NCBI RefSeq assembly: GCF_023898315.1
Contig: NC_064622.1
Span: 356,295,234-356,359,233 of the forward strand
Reading direction: 5' to 3'
Length of the DNA stretch: 64,000 nt
Source of the DNA: Schistocerca nitens
Taxonomy: Eukaryota > Arthropoda > Insecta > Orthoptera > Acrididae
Positions 34,394 to 45,811 of this stretch are shown piece by piece; position 1 is the stretch's first letter, and each line of letters starts with the position of its first letter. The notes beneath the pieces are model-generated. The model was not told where the DNA came from. It worked only from the letters and a program-made list of their open reading frames with translations, and ran no database searches. The position numbers and the translations under genes were made by a program.

Positions 34394-35915
34394 CCAGGTA
34401 GTTATAATTAAAGTACAGTTACTGTCAAAGGTCCAGTGTGGGCCATAATTATTATATGGCAGTGAAACTTGGTAGAAATTCTAATGCATTAATACAGAAT
34501 CACTTTATGCTGAAAAATATTAGTTCTAATTTTGACCACAGGTGCAAATGTGATACAATGCATGCAAGAAAGATGTACAAAAACGTTTACATGTGTAATA
34601 GATTAGGATTGGAATGTAGGGAGAAAAAGTCAAAGTGAGAAAGGCATAATGTTGATTTTATTATAAACCACCATGTACACAGTTTGTGTACATCAACAAG
34701 ATGCTGCATCCATGGAATGATGTGATGAACAGTTGCTTGCAGCAGTCCTGGAGGAATCTTAGCAATGTCTTACTGTATTCTGGTGTTCACATCAGGTAGA
34801 GACTGAGTGTGTCCCTGGTATATGTGTTCTTTTAAATATTCCCAGACCCAAAAGTCACATGGATTCAGATCAGGTGATCTTGCAGGCCATGTATCTGGAA
34901 AACCTCTGGACATAACACATTTGTGGAATGTTGCATTAAGCAGATCTTTTGCTGAGTGAGTGACATGAGGTACTGCTGCATGTTGCATGAAAACAGCTGT
35001 TTCTATACAATTGTGCTCTTCCAAAGCAAGAACCATGTGCTACCCAAGGATGTCTCAATAATGTGCAGACATCACAGGACAACTGACAGGTCCTATGCAA
35101 GTATTCTCTTCAAAGAAGAATGGGCTTTTGAATCCACACCACACGGTCACATACACGAGTGCAATGGCTCTTTGTGCACAACATGTTTAACAGTACCCCA
35201 AATTTGGCAGTTCTGTGTATTCACTGCACCCTACAGTGTAAAATGTCTCTCTTCCCTCCATAGAATATTGCTTGGACACATGTTATCAACTTAAGTCCGT
35301 GCCAAAAACCACAGAGCAAATACAGAATATTGCTGTGGATCATGAGGTTTCTGTTACTGCACTGTCTGGATCTTGTATAGGTCCCAGAGAAAAATAGATT
35401 GCAAAACTTTCCATACTGTTGACAATAGGATGGACAATTCTCACGACACTGCACAAGCACTAGCACTACCTGAGCCGTGTGCTGTGTGGCCAGTTACAGT
35501 AACAGCAACTTTGTCAACATCTTCCACCCGGATAGAATGCTTTCCTTTTACAGGTGCCACACCGAGCTCATCTATGTTTTTTAATTTCATGGTCATCTTC
35601 TTTAACCCATTTAATGACATTGGGTCTCTCCACAGACCTCTCAGTCAGCAATATTCTTTCAATGCAGCATTGTAATTGCTGACATTCACATAAAACAGTT
35701 CCACTAATGATACATTAGTTCTCTCTTCTCAATAGCCATACTATTCACACATGCTACGGTTTGTGAAATGGCAGTGTGGATATCACACCATCATTAAAAA
35801 AGTGCTAGATTAGCACCTGGTGGTCAAACCTGGAATTCAAGAGTAGATCGGCTCCACTAATTACAGTCCACAATGGATTTCTGTGAGTAGCTGCACTTTA
35901 ATTATAACCACCTAG
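34394..35915 (-). mobile_element. Full-length mariner-like transposon (mariner-2) with TIRs
   Basis: The left end CCAGGTAGTTATAATTAAAG and the inverted right end CTAGGTGGTTATAATTAAAG are nearly identical. TA flanks both ends (34392-34393 and 35916-35917), the Tc1/mariner target duplication. At 1,522 bp it has a normal length. The transposase on the minus strand is decayed. Confidence 0.85.
34770..35700 (-). pseudogene. Mariner-2 transposase relic
   Basis: The C-terminal half is open at 34770-35036: AVFMQHAAVPHVTH (second-Asp region, with the Asp changed to His) and WPARSPDLNPCDFWVWEYLK, in which the third catalytic Asp (CDF) is kept. The N-terminal half toward 35700 is broken into short frames. 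This enzyme class cuts and pastes the element at TA sites. It is inactive here. Confidence 0.7.
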
Positions 35916-36988
35916 TATAATGTTTGTGGGGCAAATATTATGAGAACATTAAATTTACTTTTAAAAATGTTTATTCTTTCATATGCTTTCTTATTACATA
36001 CTGGAAACTCATTTTTTACTACAGTCCTGCAGGAGTTGGAAGACACTCTCAGCTGGGTCATGTACAACTCTTAGTTTAAAAATTAGTGTTGATGAAATTT
36101 TCATTTTAATGCTACTGCGAAGGGTCTACCTTAAGAACCTTGTCACTATAATCAAATCTGGTAAAACAGCACTCTAACTTTATTAGAAAGAAACTCTTTT
36201 CCCTCAGTATTGATAAGCTTCAGGATTTGATGGATTCCTACTTGTACACTGTTAATATTTTTGCCATGATTCAGTATGGGGACCATTTTCATTTTAATTA
36301 CATATGACACAAGTCTCTCATCTGGCGCAAAGTCCAAAATGACTGGAAAGGCACAGGTGACTCCTGTATATAAAAAGGGTAAAAGAATGGATCTGCTCAG
36401 TTACACACCAATATCCCTAATCTAGGTTTGTTGCAGAACATATTCTCAGTTAGAATACAATAAATTTTCTTGAGACCGTAAATCTTATGTTCACAAATCA
36501 GCATGGTTTTAGAAAGCATTGCTCACACAAAACTCAACTTGCTGTTTTTTCATGTGATATACTGTGAACTATAGATTAAGGGTACGAGGCAGATTACATA
36601 TTTCTAGATTTCCAGAAAGCATTCAACATGACGCTCGACTGCTGACTGTTAACGAAGGTACAAGCATATGAAATAGGTTCCCAGATATGTGAATGGCTCA
36701 AAGACTTCTTAAGTAACGAGTGTCCATCAGAGATGAAGGTATTATCTGGAGTGCACCAGGAAAGTATGATAGGATGGCTATTATTTTCTATGTACATAAT
36801 TCATCTGTCAGATGTAGAGGGCAGGAACCTGTGGTTGTTTGCTAATGATGCTGTGGTATATGGGAAGTTGAGTGACTGTAGGAGAATACAAAATGACTTA
36901 GATAAAATTTCTATTTGGTGTGAAGAATGGCAGCTAGCTCTAAATGTATGAAAATGCAGAGGATTAGGAAAAACAAACCTGTAATGTT

Positions 36989-37108
36989 ATGAGAAGGAAA
37001 GTTGATACTCAGTATATAGCAGAGATGCGGAATTGTAGGTAGATAAGCACGACAAAACTTTCCATCTCATAATATTGTTACATTCCATCCTGGATTTTCC
37101 ACTGTTTG
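36989..37108. mobile_element. 120-bp PLE-derived insert with 14-bp target duplication
   Basis: AAACCTGTAATGTT occurs at 36975-36988 and 37109-37122. Between them lie two PLE-c end pieces in opposite orientation: a minus-type end (GGAAAGTTGATACTC, TATAGCAGAGATGC) and a plus-type end (TAATATTGTTACATTCC, CCTGGATTTTCCACTG). The insert splits the CR1-II RT frame. Confidence 0.8.
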
Positions 37109-37488
37109 AAACCTGTAATGTTTGGATACAGCATTAGCAGTGTCCTGCTTGACACAGTCATGATGTTTAAATATCTGGACACAATGTTGCAAAGCAATAT
37201 GAAATGGAATGAACATGTGAGGACTGTAGTAGGGGAGGTGAATGATTGACTTCCGTTTGTCAAGAGAATTTTGGCAAAATGTGGTTCATCTGTAAGGAGA
37301 CCCCATGTAGGGTGCTAGTTCAACCTATCCTTGAGAGCTGCTTGTGTGTTTGTGATCCATGCCAAGTCAGATTCGAGAAAGACACTGAGGCAATTTTAAG
37401 GTGGGCTGCTAGATTTGTTATTGGTAGGTTCGAACAATATGTTGCTTCGGGAATTCAAATGGAAATCCCTGGATGGAAGACAATGTTC

Positions 37489-37686
37489 AAATGGTTCAAA
37501 TGGCTTTGAGCACTATGGGACTCAACTGCTGTGGTCATCAGTCCCCTAGAACTTAGAACTACTTAAACCTAACTAACCTAAGGACATCACACACATCCAT
37601 GCCCGAGGCAGGATTCGAACCTGCGACCGTAGCAGTCGCACGGTTCCGGACTGCGCGCCTAGAACCACGAGGCCACCGCGGCCGGC
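37489..37686 (-). mobile_element. tRNA-derived SINE with 13-bp target duplication
   Basis: The tRNA-like head starts at 37686 on the minus strand, with a perfect B box GGTTCGAATCC, and the body ends at CCATTTGAA repeats near 37489. GAAGACAATGTTC flanks it at 37476-37488 and 37687-37699. The same family occurs at 60101-61712. It is inserted in the old CR1-II copy. Confidence 0.9.
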
Positions 37687-38043
37687 GAAGACAATGTTCT
37701 TTTTTGAGGAACACTATTGAGAAAATTTAGAGAACCAGAATTTGAAACTGACTGCAGAATTATTCTACTGTTGTCAACTTAAATTTATTGTAAGGACTGT
37801 GAAGACAAGATACGAGAAATTAGGGCTCATAAGGAGGCCTATAGATAGTTATTTTTCTCTCACTCTATTTGCAAGTTGTAATAAAATTGGTTATAATGAG
37901 ATAAAGAGGTAGGAATCAAAACTGACACCATAATAATCACAACAGGAGAGAACACAGTAAGCACAATGGTAACAATTACCATGAGAAGGAACATACTAGA
38001 GTAAACAGTAACAATTTTAATTCTGGAGAGCTACATAGTTGCA

Positions 38044-38068
38044 GAGAGAGAGAGAGAGAGAGAGAGAG
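38044..38068. repeat. (GA)n microsatellite
   Basis: About 12 GA units in unassigned sequence just left of PLE-b copy f. Confidence 0.95.
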
Positions 38069-38103
38069 TAGAAACATGTTTTCTACCATATGTAACTAAC
38101 TAT

Positions 38104-38450
38104 GTAGTTATATATCTAAAAACAAAGATGATGTGACTTACCAAATGAAAGTGCTGGCAGGTCGACAGACACACAAACAAACACAAACATACACACAAAA
38201 TTCTAGCTTTCGCAACCAACGGTTGCTTCGTCAGGAAAGAGGGAAGGAGAGGGAAAGATGAAAGGATGTGGGTTTTAAGGGAGAGGGTAAGGAGTCATTC
38301 CAATCCCGGGAGCGGAAAGACTTACCTTGGGGGAAAAAAGGACAGGTATACACTCGCACACACACACACATATCCATCCACACATACACAGACACGAGCA
38401 GACATTCGTAAAGGCAAAGAGTTCGGGCAGAGATGTCAGTCGAGGCGGAA
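38104..38450 (-). mobile_element. PLE-b copy f, terminal region
   Basis: A minus-oriented PLE-b end with the same purine-rich block, (AC)n and the terminal hairpin (38206-38235). It stops at GGCGGAAGTAG, where other copies continue into the GIY-YIG region, and joins the 175-bp repeat at 38451. Confidence 0.8.
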
Positions 38451-38625
38451 GTAGGCAGATTGTATTGTACAATGAAATGATAAATAGAGATGAGGTCATT
38501 GATACTTGAGCGCCGAAAATTTTCTACTATATCACATTGACTATCTAATTTATTGTTTTTGCTTGAGAATATTGCTTCATCAATCTGGATTTCCATGCAG
38601 CAAGGTTTGTCTGTTACTGACCTAT
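38451..38625. repeat. 175-bp direct repeat, copy 1
   Basis: Starts GTAGGCAGATTGTATTGTAC and matches 39377-39551 with about four substitutions. The minus strand is open across both copies (DEAIFSSKNNKLDSQCDI in this one), but I recognise no family. The origin may be a piece of a retroelement. Confidence 0.9.
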
Positions 38626-39376
38626 GTAGTTACAGTTTTGCATACATTTTTGTGCAAACAATTTAAATGTGGTAACTTATTATATTTGCTTGTACTGTGT
38701 TACTTTTCTACAGGTTATAAATAGGTCGTGATTTGTATTTTCTTTTATGAGAAGTTATTAATTTATTTGTCAATGTGTGGAGTAAGCCTTAAGTGGAAGA
38801 CTCAATCAATACCTGAACATTTATTCAGTTCTTAATATAATTTTCTTTGTTGTATGTAATATGTTGAATGCCATAATGATGGTTTTGGAATCTGTAAGAT
38901 GGTAATGAGGAAATGAATGTTATGCCATTGTCATGCTGTTTCGTTAAGGTGAGTTTATTATTATGATGTTTAGTGGTGAATTGTTGTAAGATGATAATAT
39001 TTTGCAAGATGTGAGAATTAATGAAAATGTCTTACAGTTTATGATGAGGATAACTATAACAATAATGATTATGTTGATGTATTGTGGATAACTATGTTGA
39101 GGAAGCAATGGACTAGGGACTTTGTATTTTGTATGATAGTAATTTACATTCAGGAAATCATGTAAAATATTATTGCTAAGTATCTGTAACTGGAGAAAGA
39201 AGTTAATGGAGGAATCTAAGACAAGACTGAATGTAAAATTTTAGCTGAGTTTTGCAAACATGAAAATACAGAACAATGTGGAATAATAATGTAACTGAGC
39301 TATTCATAAAAAGAAAAAGAAAAAAACAACTATGCTAAATAAAGAATGACATCGAAGCAAAGTAGTAACCAACATT
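38626..39376. other. A+T-rich interval between the 175-bp repeats
   Basis: No gene, repeat or RNA signal recognised. The sequence is A+T-rich and has no long frame. Confidence 0.5.
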
Positions 39377-39551
39377 GTAGGCAGATTGTATTGTACAATG
39401 AAATGATAAATAGAGATGAGGTCATTGATACTTGAGCGCGGAAAATTTTCTACTATATCACATTGACTATCTAATTTATTGTTTTTGCTTGAGAATAATG
39501 CTTCATCAATCTGAATTTCAATGCAGCAAGGTTTGTCTGTTACTGACCTAT
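39377..39551. repeat. 175-bp direct repeat, copy 2
   Basis: Matches 38451-38625. Here the minus-strand frame reads DEALFSSKNNKLDSQCDI and extends a little further to both sides. The 39552-40846 interval that follows is A+T-rich and holds nothing recognisable. Confidence 0.9.
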
Positions 39552-42243
39552 TCATCTTTTTATAATTACATTATACTATGTATTTGTCTTCTACTGTCTC
39601 AGTATAATTGAATTAATTGAAGATAAGTTCCCCAAAACGATAGTAATTTCAAAGTAGTTAGGAAAAATAATGTTGAACATTAGCCTTTGATTATATGATT
39701 GATGTTTATGAAAGCTTGAGCTGGGTCTGATTTGTTGAAAATGTCTGAATTTTATTTAAGAACTGTATGAAAGATTAACTTGGAAGTAAGATAGTGTAAA
39801 ATGTTACAAAGACATTTCATTGATGTTATGAGAAAAAGGGTAAGTTCCTAACCAAGTACATTAATTCTGTCCTGTGATTTTTCTTAAAGCACTTTGAATA
39901 ACTCAATATGGACTAAGATGTTTTCTTCTGATCATAGGGCATTAACAATCAATGATATTCCACCTATTAAAGATAGATTTATAAATATCGGTACACAGAC
40001 ATTCTCATGAAATACAAGTTCCACTGTCTTGCTAATATGAGAAAACCACTGTCATGTGTACCATCCTTTTGCTTATCCCATATATGTTATATTATATTTG
40101 GTAATAATTTGAGATCTACAGAATAGGAAAAGGTCAGACATTGAAATTGTTTTTGAAAATTTGCGAGAAAAGAACTCAGTAAGCAAAATTTTGTTCTTGG
40201 CCTCATTTGAATGGAATGGTGATGCTAAGGAAATCAAAATGTTGTATATCATGTAATTAAGAACCGTTGAATACTAATTTGTTAGAATCCAAAACTTGTT
40301 GGGATAACAAGTTTTATTATTTTGTATCAAAATTTTTCAAGTATTGTATGTTTTCAGAATATTTGGGGGGCTATTATAGTAAAATTGATTATAGTGAGAT
40401 AAATGTTTTACATGATCTTGGACCATAAGAAGTGAACAATACTCCGGTGAAGACATAAAAACCAAAAATCCACTACTACAAAGCTTTGTGAAAATGTTAA
40501 CATTTTATAAATACTTAATGTAATTAAAGCAATGATTGTGGACTTCTAAAAAAAGACAGACAATTGATTGTTTTTTATTTATGAAATGTATATCTCAAAG
40601 ATTATTTTGCATAAATAGATCAATATACCATAGTAATTTCTTTGCTACATGTTGCTAGAGGTATATTTTTGTTCTTTTGTGCAGTTGGTCGTAATAGGCT
40701 GAAGTGCAAGGATGGAGACTCAAGTTATGTGTGATTTATTGATTTGTATTGTGAAGTGAAATAACTGAAATTATATGTGTAATTCTGTAGAAAGTCCACC
40801 ATATCTTGCTTTGATATTGAAGTAGTAACCTGATCATCCCCTATATCAGGCTGGTCCAAACTGTGCCCCTGGGGTGCTAGCATCTGTGGTCGCCCAAGGC
40901 CAGTGCCCGGGCAAATTCATGTGTTGTTGTGGTGGCTGAGCCACGTTGCTTAGCTGACTGTGTGGTCCGCCCACCGTACCTCGCTATGCCGCTGTACGCA
41001 CACTTCATAAGGAAGCCAGACCACTATGCTAGCAGCAGTCAAAAGAACTGATATGACACAAAGCTGTTAGTCAAAAGATGTAAGGCTACAGTAGATCGAG
41101 ATGGCTAGTCAACAGCAGTAGACAAAAAAAGGAGGAGTGGCACGTCCGCACTATTTAAGCCCGAGTGGGAAATTAATTTCTTTTGTACTGCTGTCGAAAA
41201 TCATGCCAAATGTTCAGTATGTCATTGGAACCTCATGTATTTAAAAAAGTACTTGACTGAATGGCTCTTTAATACCTGTCACAAAGATCAGTTCAAAAAT
41301 TCGTCGCAAGAGGAACACCAGTTGAAGCTTGAAGAAATGTAAGAAAATTTCAAGCAGCATGACTGTAAAGTAAATGTTTCCTATCATATGATTCTTTATT
41401 ATGTATAAAGATGATACATATGAGTATGTTTTATAAGCTGATATGTCACTTAGCAATGTGCCAGTTATCGAACATCAGATTGTCAGTAACAAGGAACATT
41501 TTTTTTTTGGTTAATTTTTATATTTAGGTTGCATTAAATCGCGCTGCACAAACATAAGAAAAAGTTTCAGATGCATTATTTTTTGCCACTTTCTGAAAAG
41601 CCATCACAAATGCTCTCTCGGACAGAAAGTGTCATTAGCGGTCAATCTTTGTTTTTGTGTATTTGTCTTTTGATGGATGGGAAAACATAAGTTGTAGTAT
41701 GATCCATTTTTTCAATTAATTAAAATGCAAATATTCCAATAGATAAAAATTTATTTTGCTATCACATTTTGCTGTCCTTGATTGCGTCTATGACCAATTT
41801 TCAGAGTAACTGTGGGAAAATCCACCAAAAACCAATCTTTTTTTGTTTGTCTTTTATTTAGGTTTCAATGAATGAAGCAATCTATTGCTAAAATGATGAG
41901 TGTTTTGAAAACAGGATGTTCAAGTGCTCACTGAGAACTGCGAAACCAGGGAAACCATTTGCAGCTGTCAATCTCCTCAAGGATTGCCTGGTTGACTCGG
42001 TGGCTTGCATTTGTCCAGCAGGCCTCATGGAAAGATTTGTAAAATAGCTGCTTCACCTCAAACTGTTGCTTGCCGAGTCAAAGATATGGCCTCAGATATG
42101 GAGCAGCAATTAAAGGAGAGAGCAGCAAACTTCTTTTAATTTTCTATCACTTTTGACATGCCCATGGACACTGCGGACATATCTCAGCTCATCACATTCA
42201 TTCGGGGTGTTGATGACAATCTGCATGTCACTAAAGAATTCTC

Positions 42244-42387
42244 CCCCCCGTCGGATGTTCAAGTCCTCCCTCAGGCATGGGTGTGTGTGTTATCCTTAGC
42301 GTAAGTTAGTTTAAGTTGGTATAAGTAGTGTGTAAGTCTAGGGACCGATGACCTCAGTAGTTTGGTCCCATAGGAACTTACCACCAC
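42244..42387 (+). mobile_element. SINE inserted in the hAT transposase
   Basis: A B-box-like GGATGTTCAAGTCC is followed by GGCATGGGTGTGTGTG, a TTAGTTTAAGTTGG block and TTTGGTCCCATAGGAAC, a body related to the other tRNA-derived SINEs here. Near-identical CTAAAGAATTCTC (42231-42243) and CAAAGAATTTCTC (42391-42403) flank it as target duplication. Removing it joins the transposase frame at KEF. Confidence 0.75.
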
Positions 42388-43441
42388 CATCAAAGAATTT
42401 CTCGACATGATACCATTATAAGATACAACCATGGGTTTGGATATTTTTCTAGCCATTGAAACCATGTTCGAGTCAATGGGTTTAAAATGACAATGACTGA
42501 CCACTGTAACAACGGATGGAGCCCTTGCACTACAAGGGATACGCACTGGATTCCTGGGTTATGTCGTGTCAAAAATGGCTGAATTCAGCTGGTCCTTATT
42601 CACAGGAGTCCACTGTCTGATACACCAGGAGGCACTTTGTGAGAAGATTCTCAACATAGAAAATGTTATGGACACAGTTGCTCAAACAGTTTCTGGCTTT
42701 ATTCACTTTTTCTAGCTTTCTTCAGTCACATGGACTCGCACATAGCCAATTTAAACAATTTGTGGGTGATATCGAAGCAGAATACCCAGACATCCCCTAC
42801 CATGCTGAAGCAAGACGGCTGAGCAGAGGGAAGGTGCTTCATTGGTTTTTCTTCGAGAGGGACAAAATCAATACCTTTCTGGAAATGAAAGGACATTCAG
42901 AAGAATTACTTCGTAATCCTAAGTGAGTGGTGAATTTGGGTTTTTTGAGTGACTTAACTGGTCATTTAAATGCTTTGAACATTTTTTCCAAGGCGAAAAT
43001 CACTCAGTTTTTGATTTAATGCAGACTATTCAAGCATTAAAATAAAAATAAAAAAATAAAAACTTATTTTGTGGAAAAAACAATTGCGTGAGGAAAATTG
43101 TGGACACTTCTCTGCATGAGGCAGCGTTAAAGAAGATGTGGACTTTTCAGATTATGTTCAAATGATATGCAGATTACAAGAAGAGTTTGAAAACAGATTT
43201 TGGAGACAAATGAGCTTCAACCAGCCTTAAATATATTTGTTCGCCCATTTTCCCTTCGGGCAGAGAATGTCTCACAAGTTTTTCAACTAGAGCTGACTGA
43301 CCGGCAGTGCGATATCTGCCTGAAGGACCACTTTCTTATGTGTAAAACTTTGGATGGCTTTTACAGCTCTTTTGCACAAGAGAAGTGTCCTCTTTTGCAC
43401 AAGCACATGGTCAAAGTTGTCTCAATGTTTGGTTCCACAGG

Positions 43442-44619
43442 CACTATGTGATCAAAAGTATCCGAAGTTCGTGGTGCCCTCCATCAGTAATGCTGGGATT
43501 CAATATGGTGTTGGCCCACCCTAGTCCTAATGAGAGCACCCACTCTCACAGGTGTACATTTAATCAGGTGCTGGAAGGTTTCTTGGGGGAATGGCAGCCC
43601 AGTCTTCATGGATTGCTGTACTGAGGAGAGGTATCGATTACGGTCAGTGAGGCCTGGCACGAAGTTGGCGTTCCAAAACATCCCAAAAGTATTCTGTAGG
43701 GTTCAAGTCAGGACTCTGTGCAGGCCAGCCCATTACAGTGATGTTACTGTCATGTAACCACTCCGCCACAGGCTATGCATTATGAATAGGTGTTCAATCG
43801 TGTTGAAAGATGCAATCGCCATCCTCAAAATGCTCTTCAACAGTGGGAAAGAAGAAGGTGCTTAAAACATCAGTGTAGACCTGTACCATGATAGTGCCAT
43901 GCAAAACAACATGGGGTACAAGCCTCAGCCATGAAAAACACGACCACACCATAACAACACCGCCACCGAATTTTACTGTTGGCACTACACAAACTGGCAT
44001 GTTCACCAGGCATTCACCATACCCACGCCCTGCCATCGGATCGCCACATTGTGTACCATGATTAATCACTTCATACAACGTTTTTCCACTGTTCTATCAT
44101 CCAATGTTTACGCTCCTTACATCAAGTGTGGCTTATGAGCAGCCGCTCGACCATGCAATCCAAGTTTTCTCACCTCCTGCTTAACTGTCATAGTACTTGC
44201 AGTGGATCCTGATGCAGTTTGGAATTCCTGTGCAATGGTCTGCAGAGATGTCTGCCTATTACACATTACAACCTTCTTCAATTGTTGGCGATCTCTGTCA
44301 GTCAACAGACGAGGTCGGCCTGTGCACTTTTGTGCTGTACATGTCCCTTCACATTTCCACTTCACTATCACATCAGAAACAGTGGATCTAGGGATGTTTA
44401 GGAGTGTCATGTACAGACGTATGACACAAGTGACACCCAATTACCTGACCACATTCGAAGTCCGTGAGTTTCACGGAACACCCCATTCTGCTCTCTCATG
44501 ATGTATAATGACTACAGAGGTCACTGATATGGAGTTCCAGACAGTAGGTGGCACCACTAGGCAGCTAATATGAAAAATGTATGTTTTTGGGGTGTCCAGA
44601 TACTTTTGATCATGTAGTG
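43442..44619 (-). mobile_element. Tc1-like transposon (Tc1-b) inserted in hAT
   Basis: Terminal repeats CACTATGTGATCAAAAGTATC (left, first 20 bases considered) and, inverted, CACTACATGATCAAAAGTAT. A TA follows the right end (44620-44621); the left duplicate is changed. The hAT protein motif FGST before and YICGRFFS after show the target was coding. The 1,178-bp length fits Tc1 elements. Confidence 0.85.
43794..44440 (-). pseudogene. Tc1-like transposase relic (Tc1-b)
   Basis: The N-terminal DNA-binding part (44440-44117) reads NIPRSTVSDVIVKWK (helix-turn-helix), the AT-hook-like TGRPRLLTDRD and TIAQEFQTASG. The catalytic part (44078-43794) has GGGVVMVWSCFS and CIFQHD, the second catalytic Asp. 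The third catalytic region lies in the broken sequence toward 43500. Two main frames and further lesions mean it is not functional. Confidence 0.75.
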
Positions 44620-44684
44620 TATATTTGTGGGCGCTTTTTCTCCCTTTTAAAGCTTTGCTAAAACTAAGAACCATTCACTACTTG

Positions 44685-44696
<12 letters not shown>

Positions 44697-44738
<42 letters not shown>
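44697..44738. repeat. A42 homopolymer
   Basis: It interrupts the last part of the hAT transposase relic between GKK- and LTNSLRL-like segments. It is not preceded by a retroposed sequence I can recognise, so expansion of a short A tract is likelier than a poly(A) tail. Confidence 0.9.
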
Positions 44739-44742
<4 letters not shown>

Positions 44743-44800
44743 CTAATTCTCTGAGGTTAGCAGTCTCCCGGAATATTGAGCAAACCTAAACAAAATCATT

Positions 44801-45206
44801 TCCTCAAAAAAGACAAACAAGGAAAATGTTAATTGTCTTCTTTAACAATGTTGTTGTAAGGATTAAAGGTCTTTATAACCTTTTTCTAATAAGTGTTCAA
44901 ACTTGCTCAATTAAAATTATTGTGTACAAAACATCAAACTAAGGATCTGATGTGTAAACTCTGAAAAGGAATACAAAAAGCTGCAGCAGGAAGTACAACA
45001 AAAAATATTTACTTGTGACTATTAACAATAAGAATGAGACTCTATATCTCTTATGTAAAATTATTTCTAAATAGAATATTTATGACACTAGTTCATTTAA
45101 GAAACTGATACATATTTCAGAAGATGCCTACTGTACATATGTTGAATGTGCATGTGCTATACTAATAGAATCAACCTGTGGGTCAGAAAACTACTAAGTT
45201 GTTCTT
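44801..45206. other. No recognisable feature
   Basis: A+T-rich sequence beyond the hAT relic. The missing right end of the hAT element should lie here but I could not see it. Confidence 0.4.
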
Positions 45207-45433
45207 CAATTCTTGTTTTGGATATTGTTTTCTAAAGCTTTGCATATTAATTCCGAAACACGAACACTAATTGTTACCTAAACAGTAAATGATTTGCTTG
45301 TTTTACTGCTCACTGAGCACTTTAACACAGCTGTGTTTCCTCTGTTACTTTGTTTACATTGGATCTGACAGTGGGACAGTCCAACACAGAGCAGTGCTGT
45401 GCAGTCTCACTCGCTCCACAGCTATCTCTCTTG
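45207..45433. repeat. 227-bp exact direct repeat, copy 1
   Basis: Starts CAATTCTTGTTTTGG and ends ATCTCTCTTG. As far as I can read, it is identical to 46010-46236, 803 bases downstream. It does not begin TG or end CA and has no retroviral primer site, so it is not an obvious LTR. Confidence 0.95.
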
Positions 45434-45811
45434 CTCGTATGCCGACACTAATGACACATGGTCGCATATGGGGCACTGAACTACACTGCCTTGTACCTGC
45501 AGAGTGCAGCAGTGCCTGCCGGATGCAATTCTTAGATGAGCCTGCTTTAGCCAATAGTAGAAATATGAACCACAGAAAGGAAGAGAACAGTGGGCCATTA
45601 ACATACAACAAAGAAGAGCAAAAAGATGAGTATTTTTATTACTAACAGAACTGGTTATTAATATTCGACTGTTTCTGTCACTCGCTGCAGTGTGTCACTA
45701 TCTCAGTGTGGCAAGTGCTGTGAAAATGTGACCTGCTGCCAAAATTACTAACTTACTCCAAACATTACCAAGTTCAACATTGGGCAACAGGAGGGTGGGG
45801 ATGGTCAGAAA

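Larger units (their letters stand above)
31599..37790 (+). mobile_element. Old CR1-type LINE (CR1-II), interrupted several times
   Basis: Plus-strand blocks follow the order of the younger CR1 at 55321-59200: ORF1 esterase part (31640-32200), endonuclease and linker (32250-33260), then RT and C-terminus (36320-37490, resuming after 37700). The gap 33470-36320 holds PLE ends, a full-length mariner and unassigned sequence. A 120-bp PLE insert (36989-37108) and a SINE (37489-37686), both with target duplications, sit in the RT part. Numerous stops and frameshifts make it the older copy. Confidence 0.7.
36320..37790 (+). pseudogene. CR1-II reverse transcriptase relic
   Basis: Read across frames: TPVYKKGKRMDLLSYTPIS, QHGFRKH-type block, ISRFPESIQHD (motif A region LDFQKAFN), VLSGVHQESMIGWLLFS (motif B, degraded from SGVPQGSVLGPLLF), LWLFANDAVVYGKL (catalytic FADD altered to FAND) and WCEEWQLALNV. 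The thumb block MFKYLDTMLQSNMKWNEHV follows the 120-bp insert. The catalytic Asp change and many stops confirm it is dead. Confidence 0.7.
41101..44790 (+). pseudogene. hAT transposase relic
   Basis: The start is ATG 41101 (MASQQQ, then a TAG). The N-terminal zinc-finger region reads LFKPEWEINFF, KCSVCHWN and TCHKDQFKNSSQEEHQLK, as in transposase-derived GTF2IRD2-like proteins. Next are AKPGKPFAAVNLLKDCLVD, RVKDMASDMEQQLKERAA, DTADISQLITFIRGVD and, past the SINE, KEFLDMIPL and DIFLAIETMFESMGLK. The C-terminal part has IHCLIHQEALCEKIL, EYPDIPYHAE and LSRGKVLHW, then VVSMFGST, resuming after Tc1-b as ICGRFFSLL and, after the poly-A, LRLAVSRNIEQ. Many stops and shifts make it inactive. Confidence 0.75.
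40847..44800 (+). mobile_element. hAT transposon (GTF2IRD2/ZBED-like), interrupted by a SINE and a Tc1 element
   Basis: The left end CAGGCTGGTCCAAAC is a typical hAT terminal sequence. A decayed transposase follows on the plus strand from 41101 to about 44790. A SINE at 42244-42387 and a Tc1 element at 43442-44619 are inserted within it, and a 42-base A run lies in the last coding segment. The right terminal repeat was not found. Confidence 0.75.
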
